A DNA stretch of 64,000 nucleotides from Stenotrophomonas sp. UBA7346 (GTDB lineage Bacteria; Pseudomonadota; Gammaproteobacteria; Xanthomonadales; Xanthomonadaceae), in assembly GCA_002471015.1 (NCBI GenBank), contig DKPB01000066.1, forward strand, positions 1 through 64,000. The letters run 5' to 3'. Position numbers and translations under genes: made by a program. How positions within the stretch are numbered: the stretch's first letter is position 1; the number at the start of each line of letters is the position of its first letter. A model generated the notes under the pieces. It had not been told where the DNA came from. It worked only from the letters and a program-made list of their open reading frames with translations, and made no database searches. Shown here piece after piece: positions 8,069 to 15,120 of this stretch.

Positions 8069-8518
8069 TCACGGCAGCGGTGGCAGCAGCCCTGCGCCCA
8101 GCCGGTTCCAGGCGTTGATCACGGCCACCGCCATGCTCAGGTCACTGATGCCTTTTTCATCGAAATGCGGTGCCAGTGCGTTGAAGGCTACGTCCGAGGG
8201 GGCGCCATCGGGCAGTCGGGTCAGGGCCTCGGCCCAGCCCAGCGCGGCGCGCTCGCGTTCATCGAAGAAGCGGCTCTCGTGCCAGGCGGGCAGGGTGTCG
8301 AGTTTGCGCGGCTCGATGCCGGCCTTGCGCAGGGCGGTGGCGTGCATGTCCATGCAGTAGCCGCAGCCATTGATCTGCGACACGCGCAGGAACACAAGTT
8401 CCTGCAGCTGATGGTCGAGCGAGCTGTCGTGCACGGCCTTGCTGGTGGCCAGCAGGCCCTTGAACGCATCGGCGGCCAGGCGGGTGTAGGGGACGCGGGG
8501 GGTGTTGGAAGCGGACAT
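8069..8518 (-). CDS. Carboxymuconolactone decarboxylase/AhpD-like protein (ECF41 partner, COE type)
   Basis: A 149-residue all-helical protein of the CMD/alkylhydroperoxidase D family. The redox motif CGYCMDMH near residues 52-59 gives CxxC and a downstream His, as in AhpD, suggesting thiol-dependent peroxidase activity. It starts 39 bp after the stop of the sigma-factor gene on the same strand. ECF41 sigma factors are known to be encoded beside a carboxymuconolactone decarboxylase, oxidoreductase or epimerase (COE), which is the main target of the sigma factor. An ECF41-type promoter lies at 8562-8588. The true substrate is unknown. Confidence 0.9.
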   Translation of the reverse strand: MSASNTPRVPYTRLAADAFKGLLATSKAVHDSSLDHQLQELVFLRVSQINGCGYCMDMHATALRKAGIEPRKLDTLPAWHESRFFDERERAALGWAEALTRLPDGAPSDVAFNALAPHFDEKGISDLSMAVAVINAWNRLGAGLLPPLP

Positions 8519-8557
8519 CGGGGAACTCCAACCGACCAGGTGGCCGGCTTTCAGGTA

Positions 8558-9451
8558 TCAGGACGCCGCAGCGCGCGGTGGCGTGACAAGCGCCGGCAAT
8601 TTTTCCGGATTGAGCACGCTGTACAACGCGGCGATGCGCCCCTCCACCACCTCGATGGTGGTGAACGAGGCCAGCCTGCCGTCAGCAAAGCGCAGGATCG
8701 CTGGTTCGCCGTTGACGTAGCCCAGCTGTGCCGGCAGCGCCGCGCCACGGCGGGCAATGGCCCAGTACAGGCGGCCAATGCGCTCGGCGCCTACCAGTGG
8801 GCGCACGGTGGCGGTGACGCGGCCGCCGCCATCGGCGACCGCCGTCGCGTTGGCATGCAGCAAGGCCTGGATGGCCTCGCTGTCACCACGCTGCGCCGCT
8901 TCCATGAAGCGGTGCAGCAGTTGCCGGTGGTGCGCAGGCGCGGCGTCAAAGCGGGGCGCGCCGGTTTGCAGCCGTTGCCGGGCCCGGCGTACCAGTTGGC
9001 GGCAATTGGCCTCGCTGTGGCCAAGCAACGTGCCGATCTGGCGGTAGTCATGGTCAAACGCCTCCTTGAGCAGGAAGGCGGCGCGCTCGTCGGGGCTGAG
9101 CTGTTCCAGCAGGGTAAGAAAAGCGAAGGAGACCTGGTCGGCAACCGCGTGGGCCTGGGCGGGGTCGGCGCCGGACTCGGCTGCCAGTTCGACCTGCAGG
9201 GGTTCGGGTAGCCAGGGGCCGACGTAGTGCTGGCGTTCACGCTTGGCGGCACGCAGGCGATCCAGGCTGAGCCGGGTGGTGGCGGTGACCAGCCAGGCCT
9301 CGGCATCGCGGACCTCGTCGCTGGCGATACCGGCCCAGCGCAGCCAGGCGTCCTGCAGCACGTCCTCGGCATCGGCGCGGCTGCCGAGCATGCGATAGGC
9401 CAGGGCCAGCAGGCGCGGGCGGTGGGTCTGGAAGAGGGATTCGGCGTTCAT
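8558..9451 (-). CDS. ECF41-family sigma factor with fused C-terminal regulatory domain
   Basis: A 297-residue RNA polymerase sigma factor. Region 2 (LFQTHRPRLLALAYRMLGS, EDVLQDAWLRW) and region 4 (SPDERAAFLLKEAFDHDYRQ, LGHSEANCRQLVRRARQRL) occupy the first 170 or so residues. A SnoaL-like domain of about 110 residues follows. All three motifs described for group ECF41 are present: WLPEP in the linker, DGGGR in the C-terminal domain (DGGGK in the type proteins), and NPEKL near the end. In this group the fused domain replaces an anti-sigma factor. The start is the ATG at 9451, chosen because the frame upstream runs antisense through fumarase and because the predicted promoter ends 8 bp upstream, which would give a nearly leaderless mRNA. 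Confidence 0.92.
   Translation of the reverse strand: MNAESLFQTHRPRLLALAYRMLGSRADAEDVLQDAWLRWAGIASDEVRDAEAWLVTATTRLSLDRLRAAKRERQHYVGPWLPEPLQVELAAESGADPAQAHAVADQVSFAFLTLLEQLSPDERAAFLLKEAFDHDYRQIGTLLGHSEANCRQLVRRARQRLQTGAPRFDAAPAHHRQLLHRFMEAAQRGDSEAIQALLHANATAVADGGGRVTATVRPLVGAERIGRLYWAIARRGAALPAQLGYVNGEPAILRFADGRLASFTTIEVVEGRIAALYSVLNPEKLPALVTPPRAAAS
8562..8588 (-). promoter_or_regulatory. ECF41-type promoter for the CMD/AhpD-like gene
   Basis: On the minus strand: TGTCACG (8588-8582), 16-bp spacer, CGTC (8565-8562). This matches the published ECF41 promoter form TGTCACA-N16-CGTC as I recall it. It lies inside the last codons of the sigma gene and about 45 bp upstream of the partner gene start. 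Confidence 0.8.
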
Positions 9452-9459
9452 GTAGACAG

Positions 9460-9486
9460 GACGGCGCAGGGCTGACTGGCGTGACA
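9460..9486 (-). promoter_or_regulatory. ECF41-type promoter for the sigma-factor gene (autoregulation)
   Basis: On the minus strand: TGTCACG (9486-9480), 16-bp spacer, CGTC (9463-9460), identical in motif and spacing to the element at 8562-8588. CGTC ends 8 bp before the proposed ATG, so transcription would begin at or very near the start codon. Confidence 0.75.
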
Positions 9487-9523
9487 GACCCACTTTGCCT
9501 GAAGCGGAGTGGGCTGGTGCGGA

Positions 9524-9584
9524 AGGGGCGTCCGCCGCGAAGCGGGAGATCTGTCGGTTCTGCGCGTTCGCGGCGGACGCTCCT
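9524..9584. repeat. Long GC-rich hairpin between the sigma gene and fumarase
   Basis: Arms 9528-9541 and 9567-9580 (GCGTCCGCCGCGAA and its complement) are perfect over 14 bp, extend to about 18 bp with one G-U pair, and enclose a 25-nt loop. It lies in the divergent promoter region. It may be a REP-type element or a terminator-like structure; no U-tract is present. Confidence 0.6.
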
Positions 9585-9676
9585 CCCCCAAGACCAAGGG
9601 CGGACAGCACGGCGCGGCTGCAGGGCGTAAAATGGGCGGCTGAACCCCCGCCAGCCTTCAGCAAGCGAGCAAGCCC

Positions 9677-11194
9677 GTGACATCGATCAAGCAGGAAGAC
9701 CTCATCCAGTCCGTCGCCGACGCACTGCAGTACATCTCGTACTACCACCCGGTCGACTACATCAAGAATCTCTCCGCTGCCTATGAGCGCGAGGAGTCGC
9801 CGGCGGCCAAGGAGGCCATTGCGCAGATCCTGATCAACTCGCGCATGTGTGCCGAGGGCCATCGCCCGATCTGCCAGGACACCGGCATCGTCACCGTGTT
9901 CCTGGAAATCGGCATGAACGTGCGTTGGGACGACGCCACCATGGGCGTGGAGGACATGGCCAACGAGGGCATCCGCCGCGCCTACGCCTACCCGGACAAC
10001 AAGCTGCGTGCCTCGGTGCTGGCCGACCCGGCCGGCAAGCGCACCAATACCAAGGACAACACCCCGGGTGTGGTCAACATCAAGGTCGTGCCGGGTGACA
10101 AGGTCGACGTGATCGTCGCCGCGAAGGGCGGTGGCTCCGAGGCCAAGAGCAAGTTCGCCATGCTCAACCCGTCCGACTCCATCGTCGACTGGGTGCTCAA
10201 GACCGTGCCGACCATGGGCGCTGGCTGGTGCCCGCCGGGCATGCTCGGCATCGGCATTGGCGGCACCGCCGAGAAGGCGATGCTGCTGGCCAAGGAATCG
10301 CTGATGGAGCCGATCGACATCACCGACCTGCAGGCCCGCGGCGCGTCCAACCGTGCCGAAGAACTGCGCCTGGAGCTGTATGAGAAGGTCAATGCGCTGG
10401 GCATTGGCGCGCAGGGCCTGGGTGGCCTGACCACGGTGCTGGACATCAAGGTCAAGGACTTCCCGACTCACGCCGCCAACCTGCCTGTGGCGATGATCCC
10501 GAACTGTGCCGCCACCCGCCACGCCCACTTCACCCTGGATGGCAGCGGCCCGGTGATGCTGGACCCGCCGTCGCTGGAAGACTGGCCGCAGATCACCTAC
10601 GACGCGTCCAAGGGCACCCGCGTTGATCTGGACACCATCACGCCGGAAGAAGTGGCTGCATGGAAGCCGGGCCAGACCCTGCTGCTCAATGGCAAGCTGC
10701 TGACCGGTCGCGACGCCGCGCACAAGCGCATGGTCGACATGCTCAACAAGGGCGAGCCCTTGCCGGTGGACCTGAAGGGTCGCTTCATCTATTACGTCGG
10801 CCCGGTGGATCCGGTGCGCGACGAAGTTGTGGGCCCGGCCGGCCCGACCACGGCGACCCGCATGGACAAGTTCACCCGCCAGATCCTGGAACAGACCGGC
10901 CTGCTGGGCATGGTCGGCAAGGCCGAACGTGGCCCGGCCGCGATCGAGGCCATCCGTGACAACAAGTCGGCCTACCTGATGGCCGTCGGTGGCTCGGCCT
11001 ACCTGGTGTCCAAGGCGATCAAGGCCTCCAAGGTGGTCGGTTTCGCCGACCTGGGCATGGAGGCGATCTATGAGTTCACCGTGCAGGACATGCCGGTAAC
11101 CGTGGCGGTGGATTCCACCGGTGAGTCGGTGCACAAGACCGGTCCGCGTGAATGGCAGGCCCGCATCGGCAAGATTCCGGTGATCGTGGAGTAA
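9677..11194 (+). CDS. Fumarate hydratase class I (Fe-S)
   Basis: A 505-residue iron-sulfur fumarase interconverting fumarate and malate in the TCA cycle. The Fe-S/active-site segment RPICQDTGIVTVF lies near residue 70. Other family segments are KGGGSEAKSKFAMLNP, GGTAEKAMLLAKES and the C-terminal half with YYVGPVDPVRDEVVGPAGPT and GPAAIEAIRDNKSAYL. The N- and C-terminal halves correspond to the alpha and beta domains fused in one chain, as in E. coli FumA/FumB. The start is GTG at 9677; the ribosome site is weak. It is divergent from the ECF41 gene and ends in an intrinsic terminator. fumA or fumB cannot be chosen from sequence alone, so no symbol is given. Confidence 0.95.
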   Translation: MTSIKQEDLIQSVADALQYISYYHPVDYIKNLSAAYEREESPAAKEAIAQILINSRMCAEGHRPICQDTGIVTVFLEIGMNVRWDDATMGVEDMANEGIRRAYAYPDNKLRASVLADPAGKRTNTKDNTPGVVNIKVVPGDKVDVIVAAKGGGSEAKSKFAMLNPSDSIVDWVLKTVPTMGAGWCPPGMLGIGIGGTAEKAMLLAKESLMEPIDITDLQARGASNRAEELRLELYEKVNALGIGAQGLGGLTTVLDIKVKDFPTHAANLPVAMIPNCAATRHAHFTLDGSGPVMLDPPSLEDWPQITYDASKGTRVDLDTITPEEVAAWKPGQTLLLNGKLLTGRDAAHKRMVDMLNKGEPLPVDLKGRFIYYVGPVDPVRDEVVGPAGPTTATRMDKFTRQILEQTGLLGMVGKAERGPAAIEAIRDNKSAYLMAVGGSAYLVSKAIKASKVVGFADLGMEAIYEFTVQDMPVTVAVDSTGESVHKTGPREWQARIGKIPVIVE

Positions 11195-11234
11195 GTGCCG
11201 CCGCGCCTGTGCCCGCAGACAGGGGTGGCAAGGA

Positions 11235-11264
11235 AACAGCCCGGGCGTATGCTCGGGCTGTTTT
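11235..11264 (+). terminator. Terminator of the fumarase gene
   Basis: AACAGCCCGG pairs with TCGGGCTGTT (one G-U pair) around a GC-rich loop and is followed by TTTTC. It lies 40 bp after the fumarase stop codon. Confidence 0.8.
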
Positions 11265-11281
11265 CATTTCCGGAGACCGGC

Positions 11282-11599
11282 ATGCGTATAGGGAAGTGGG
11301 GTGGGGCGGTGGCCTTGTCGGTGTTGCTGGCCGGCTGTGGAAATGGTGCTTGGCGTGACGCCCCCAGGAATGACCCGGCCGCCTGCGTGAACTATTGCCA
11401 GGACCGCTATCAGGCCTGTACTGCCAACCCGCGCAGCTATGGTGATTGTGGCGAGGCCAGTCGCAACAATCAGTGCGACAAGATCACCAACCCGGAGTTG
11501 CGCGGTGCCTGCCAGACCTCGCAGGCGTTCTGCCAGAACCGTTCTGCGGCAGCGGTGTGCGGCGAACGTCTGAACAGCTGCATGGCCAGCTGCAACTGA
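11282..11599 (+). CDS. Small cysteine-rich lipoprotein, unknown function
   Basis: A 105-residue protein beginning MRIGKWGGAVALSVLLAGC, a clear lipoprotein signal with lipobox LAGC, so it is probably membrane-anchored in the periplasm. The mature part has ten further cysteines, including two CX3C motifs: CVNYC near the N-terminus and CMASC at the very end. The even number and spacing suggest disulfide-bonded helical hairpins. The start is ATG 11282 with GGAG upstream. It sits just after the fumarase terminator and before the feo operon. I do not recognise the family. Confidence 0.8.
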   Translation: MRIGKWGGAVALSVLLAGCGNGAWRDAPRNDPAACVNYCQDRYQACTANPRSYGDCGEASRNNQCDKITNPELRGACQTSQAFCQNRSAAAVCGERLNSCMASCN

Positions 11600-11671
11600 C
11601 AAACAACAGTTGCTGAGGGGGAACGCTGTAGGCCTTTGGTTGGGCGGCGGGGCCGCCTTCACGGTGCTAGA

Positions 11672-11693
11672 ATTGATAACCATTCTTATCAAC
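11672..11693 (+). promoter_or_regulatory. Putative Fur box upstream of feoA
   Basis: The dyad GATAACCATTCTTATC (11675-11690) keeps the outer GATAA/TTATC halves of the Fur consensus (GATAATGATAATCATTATC). It stands 24 bp before the feoA GTG, where Fur-Fe2+ would block transcription. This is the expected control for ferrous iron uptake. Confidence 0.7.
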
Positions 11694-11713
11694 TCTTCAT
11701 AGGCGCCCATTCA

Positions 11714-11962
11714 GTGACGTTGTCAGATTTGCCGCTGCATGCATCCGCGAAGGTGGAAAACGTACAGGACCTGCATGCCAACGACGCCATTGCGCGGCGC
11801 TTGCGTGAGCTGGGGTTCGTCAACGGGGAGGAAGTGCGGCTGGTCGCGCGCGGACCGGTGGGCGGTGAACCGATGCTGTTCCAGGTGGGTTTCACCCGTT
11901 TCGCGCTGCGCCGCAGTGAGGCTGCCCGCGTGCTGGTGAGCTCGACCGGAGGTGTGGCGTGA
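11714..11962 (+). CDS. feoA: Ferrous iron transport protein A
   Basis: An 82-residue SH3-like cytoplasmic protein that works with FeoB in Fe2+ uptake. The pattern VTLSDLPLHASAKVENV ... RRLRELGFVNGEEVRLVARGP ... GEPMLFQVGFTRFALRRSEA is typical of FeoA. The GTG at 11714 is chosen because earlier in-frame codons run through the Fur box region. Its stop overlaps the feoB GTG start (GTGA), so translation of the two is coupled. Confidence 0.92.
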   Translation: MTLSDLPLHASAKVENVQDLHANDAIARRLRELGFVNGEEVRLVARGPVGGEPMLFQVGFTRFALRRSEAARVLVSSTGGVA

Positions 11963-13815
11963 ACGAGGCAGTTGCACGGCTGGCCCTGGTCGGCAATCCG
12001 AACAGCGGCAAGACCGCGTTGTTCAATCAGTTGACCGGCAGCCGCCAGAAGGTGGCCAACTACACCGGCGTTACCGTCGAGCGCAAGGAAGGCCGCATGC
12101 GCGGGCCATCCGGGCGTGAATATGCGGTGCTGGATCTGCCAGGCGCCTACAGCCTGCACCCGGCCAGCCTGGACGAAGCCATCACCCGCGACCTGTGCCG
12201 CGGGTTCTACCCGGGTGAAGCCGCGCCGGACGCGCTGGTGTGCGTGATCGACGCCACCAACCTGCGCCTGCACCTGCGCTTCGCGCTGGAAGTGCGTGAG
12301 TTGGGCAAGCCGATGATCGTGGCGCTGAACATGGTTGACGCTGCCCGCAAGCGCGGCATCGAGATCGACGTGCCCGCGCTGGAAAAAGCCCTGGGCGTGC
12401 CGGTGGTCGAGACCGTGGCGGTGCAGCGCAATGGTGCGCGGGCGCTGGTGGAGCGCATCGATGCGCTGGTACCGGCGTTGGCCAGCCTGCCGGTGCATGC
12501 GGCCGAAGCCGGTGCCGATTACCACGCCCAGGTGCGTGAGATCCTGGCCAGCGCGGTCAGCATGCCGGCCCGTACCGGCCGCATCGATGATGCGCTGGAC
12601 CGCTGGCTGCTGCATCCGGTGTTTGGCCTGTTGAGCCTGGCCGTGGTGATGTTCCTGATCTTCCAGGCGGTGTACGCCTGGGCCACGCCGATGATGGACG
12701 GTATCGAGGCCGCATTTGCCTGGCTGGGTGAGGCAGCGGCGACGCATCTGCCTGAAGGGCCGCTCAGCAGCCTGCTCACCGATGGCATCATTGCCGGCGT
12801 GGGTGGAGTGGTGGTGTTCCTGCCGCAGATCCTGATCCTGTTCGCCTTCATCCTGGCGCTGGAAGAATCCGGCTACCTGCCGCGTGCGGCCTTCCTGCTC
12901 GACCGGATGATGGCCGCGGCAGGTCTGTCCGGGCGCTCGTTCATCCCGCTGTTGTCCAGCTTTGCCTGCGCGGTGCCGGGCATCATGTCCACGCGCTCCA
13001 TCCAGGACCCGCGCGACCGCCTGGCCACCATCCTGGTGGCCCCGCTGATGACCTGCTCGGCACGCCTGCCGGTGTATGCGCTGCTGATTGGTGCGTTCAT
13101 TCCCGCCAAGACCGTGTGGGGCGTGTTCAACCAGCAGGGGCTGGTGCTGTTTGGCCTGTATGTGGCCGGCATTGCCAGCGCGTTGATCATGTCGTGGACG
13201 ATGAAGAAGTTCCGTCGTGACAAGGGCGAGCATCCGCTGATGCTGGAGCTGCCCTCCTACCGCCTGCCCAACCCGCGCGACCTGCTGGTGGGCCTGTGGG
13301 AGCGTGCGGTGATCTTCCTCAAGCGCGTAGGCGGCATCATCCTGGCGCTGACCATCCTGCTGTGGTTCCTGCTGTCGTTCCCGGGCGCGCCTGAGAACGC
13401 GACGCTGCCTGCCATCGATTACAGCTACGCCGGCCAGATCGGCCATGCGATGGCGGTGATCTTCGCGCCACTGGGTTTCAACTGGCAGATCTGCATTGCG
13501 TTGATCCCGGGCATGGGCGCACGCGAGGTGGCGGTGTCTTCATTGGCCACGATCTATGCCTTGTCGGCGGCCGATGATGACGCGGCCATCCAGGCGCTGA
13601 CGCCGGTGATCAGTGATGGTTGGACGCTGGCTACCGGTCTGTCGCTGATGGTGTGGTTCATCTACGCGCCGATGTGCATTTCCACCTTGGCTACCATCAA
13701 GCGCGAGACCAACTCGTGGAAGCAGATGTCGTTTGCCACGGTCTACCTGTTTGCCGCGGCCTATCTGGCGGCGCTGGTGACCTACCAGGTGGCCAAGGCC
13801 CTGGGGGCGGGCTGA
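11959..13815 (+). CDS. feoB: Ferrous iron transport protein B
   Basis: A 618-residue inner-membrane Fe2+ transporter with an N-terminal GTPase domain. G1 is GNPNSGKTALFNQ near residue 12, G3 DLPGAYSLHP near 59, and G4 NMVD near 118. The C-terminal membrane domain has the two gate-type repeats, with PLLSSFACAVPGIMSTRSI and IPGMGAREVAVSSLATIYALS. It is shorter than E. coli FeoB (about 770 residues) but in the range of xanthomonad proteins. The GTG start overlaps the feoA stop and its own stop overlaps the next start (TGATG), so this is a translationally coupled three-gene operon. Confidence 0.96.
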   Translation: MNEAVARLALVGNPNSGKTALFNQLTGSRQKVANYTGVTVERKEGRMRGPSGREYAVLDLPGAYSLHPASLDEAITRDLCRGFYPGEAAPDALVCVIDATNLRLHLRFALEVRELGKPMIVALNMVDAARKRGIEIDVPALEKALGVPVVETVAVQRNGARALVERIDALVPALASLPVHAAEAGADYHAQVREILASAVSMPARTGRIDDALDRWLLHPVFGLLSLAVVMFLIFQAVYAWATPMMDGIEAAFAWLGEAAATHLPEGPLSSLLTDGIIAGVGGVVVFLPQILILFAFILALEESGYLPRAAFLLDRMMAAAGLSGRSFIPLLSSFACAVPGIMSTRSIQDPRDRLATILVAPLMTCSARLPVYALLIGAFIPAKTVWGVFNQQGLVLFGLYVAGIASALIMSWTMKKFRRDKGEHPLMLELPSYRLPNPRDLLVGLWERAVIFLKRVGGIILALTILLWFLLSFPGAPENATLPAIDYSYAGQIGHAMAVIFAPLGFNWQICIALIPGMGAREVAVSSLATIYALSAADDDAAIQALTPVISDGWTLATGLSLMVWFIYAPMCISTLATIKRETNSWKQMSFATVYLFAAAYLAALVTYQVAKALGAG

Positions 13816-14069
13816 TGGACAAGGGTCTGCTGCTGCAATACCTGATCATCGGCCTGGCGGTGCTGGTCAGCGCCTGGGTGGTATTGAAGAAGCAGTTCCC
13901 TGGCGTGGTGCGCAAGCTGCGCGGGTCGCTTGCGCTGTGGCTGGTCAAGCCGCAGCGTTCACCGCGGCTGCAGGCCTGGGGGCGGCGGCTGGCGCCGCCT
14001 GCGGCCAGCAATGCGGGTGCCTGCGGCGGCTGCAACAGCTGCGGGCCCAGCGAACCCAAACAACATTGA
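13815..14069 (+). CDS. Small FeoB-linked membrane protein with Cys motif
   Basis: An 84-residue protein with one N-terminal membrane helix (LLLQYLIIGLAVLVSAWVVL), a basic middle and a C-terminal cysteine cluster CGGCNSC. Its ATG overlaps the feoB TGA. Position, size and the Cys-rich tail resemble the FeoB-associated Cys-rich membrane proteins (sometimes treated as a functional FeoC substitute) and the DUF6587 proteins of xanthomonads. A role in FeoB assembly or iron handling is inferred from context only. Confidence 0.8.
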   Translation: MDKGLLLQYLIIGLAVLVSAWVVLKKQFPGVVRKLRGSLALWLVKPQRSPRLQAWGRRLAPPAASNAGACGGCNSCGPSEPKQH

Positions 14070-14151
14070 GTGCAGCGCGGCGCCGGGGAAACACGGCGTT
14101 GCCGCATTCAGATGCTTGTGTGTTGGCCTGCGGAAACGGTAGCTTGGCTGC

Positions 14152-14868
14152 ATGAACAACATTCCGACCCGTTTGCTGATCCATGGCGCCTCCGGCCGCA
14201 TGGGTCAGGCCCTGCTGCGACTGGCAGCCGAAGATTCGTCCCTGCAGGTGGTGGCCGCCGTGGTGCGTAAGCCGCCAGTCCAACGCGTGGTGGATGGCAT
14301 TCCCCATTTCGCTACCAGTGAGCTGTCCGGCGTGCCGGCGTTTGATGTCGCCATTGATTTCAGTCTGCCGGAGGGGTTTGACCCCATCCTGGCCTTGTGT
14401 GTGGAGCGGGGTGTCGGCCTGGTGTCCGGCACCACCGGCATCAGCGACGGGCAGCAGGCGGCGCTGGATGCGGCTGCGGCGCGCATTCCGCTGGTATGGG
14501 CAACCAATTTCAGCCTCGGCGTTGCCGTGCTGGCCGAGCTGGTCGAGCGCGCGGCAGCGACGTTGCCGGGTTGGGATTGCGACATCGTCGAATCCCACCA
14601 CGTGCACAAGAAGGACGCACCTTCCGGTACCGCACTGACCTTGGGCGAATCTGCCAGCCAGGGCGGGGCAGCGCCACGCTATGCCAGCCTGCGTGCCGGC
14701 GACATCATTGGTGAGCATTTCGTTCAGTTCACCGGCCTGGGTGAGCGGGTGGAACTGGTCCACCGGGCCACCAACCGTGACATTTTCGCGCGTGGTGCGT
14801 TGCACGCGGCACAACGCCTGCTCGGGCGTGAACACGGGCGGTACCGGGTGCGGGACCTGATTGGCTGA
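14152..14868 (+). CDS. dapB: 4-hydroxy-tetrahydrodipicolinate reductase
   Basis: A 238-residue NAD(P)H-dependent enzyme of the lysine/diaminopimelate pathway. The nucleotide-binding GASGRMGQALLR is at residues 8-19, the substrate and catalytic segment ESHHVHKKDAPSGTAL lies near residue 146, and GTTGISD near 86. It is shorter than the E. coli enzyme (273) mainly by trimmed loops, as in other xanthomonads. It starts with ATG 82 bp after the feo operon. A short hairpin (14883-14901) follows the stop. Confidence 0.95.
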   Translation: MNNIPTRLLIHGASGRMGQALLRLAAEDSSLQVVAAVVRKPPVQRVVDGIPHFATSELSGVPAFDVAIDFSLPEGFDPILALCVERGVGLVSGTTGISDGQQAALDAAAARIPLVWATNFSLGVAVLAELVERAAATLPGWDCDIVESHHVHKKDAPSGTALTLGESASQGGAAPRYASLRAGDIIGEHFVQFTGLGERVELVHRATNRDIFARGALHAAQRLLGREHGRYRVRDLIG

Positions 14869-15020
14869 GCATTGCCGTCGGCAGCCGCTGAACAGGCGGC
14901 TTTACCGGGCAGAACCGGTTTTCCGTACGGTCTGAAACCATCGGCCGGGTCTGTACGCGACGCTGGCGCTGGTGGCCCCGTTGCCTTTACAATTCCCGCT
15001 CGCCGAAACACGTCAGCCGG

Positions 15021-15075
15021 ACCGGTTCCCAGACCGCCGTCCGCGCTTTTTTGCAACCGGTTTTTGACCGCGGAC
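15021..15075 (+). promoter_or_regulatory. carA leader with two competing hairpins
   Basis: ACCGGTT (15021-15027) can pair with AACCGGT (15055-15061), which is followed by TTTTG, giving a terminator-like hairpin. GTCCGCG (15039-15045), inside its loop, can instead pair with CGCGGAC (15069-15075). The two structures are mutually exclusive, an arrangement typical of attenuators. A TACAAT box at 14988-14993 could be the -10 of the upstream promoter. No leader peptide was identified. Confidence 0.35.
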
Positions 15076-15120
15076 GCAGGCGTGGCTTCGGAGTCCCCCG
15101 GTAGCCAAAGTGAGATTCCC

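Noticed and set aside
9452..11134. N-terminal extension of the ECF41 sigma factor by more than 500 residues
   Set aside because: The extension runs antisense through fumarase; sigma region 2 starts normally at MNAESLFQTHRPRLLALAYR and a promoter motif sits just upstream.
14872..15120. An 83-residue N-terminal extension of CarA
   Set aside because: CarA similarity begins at the GTG 15121, and the upstream part contains leader hairpins and a probable promoter.
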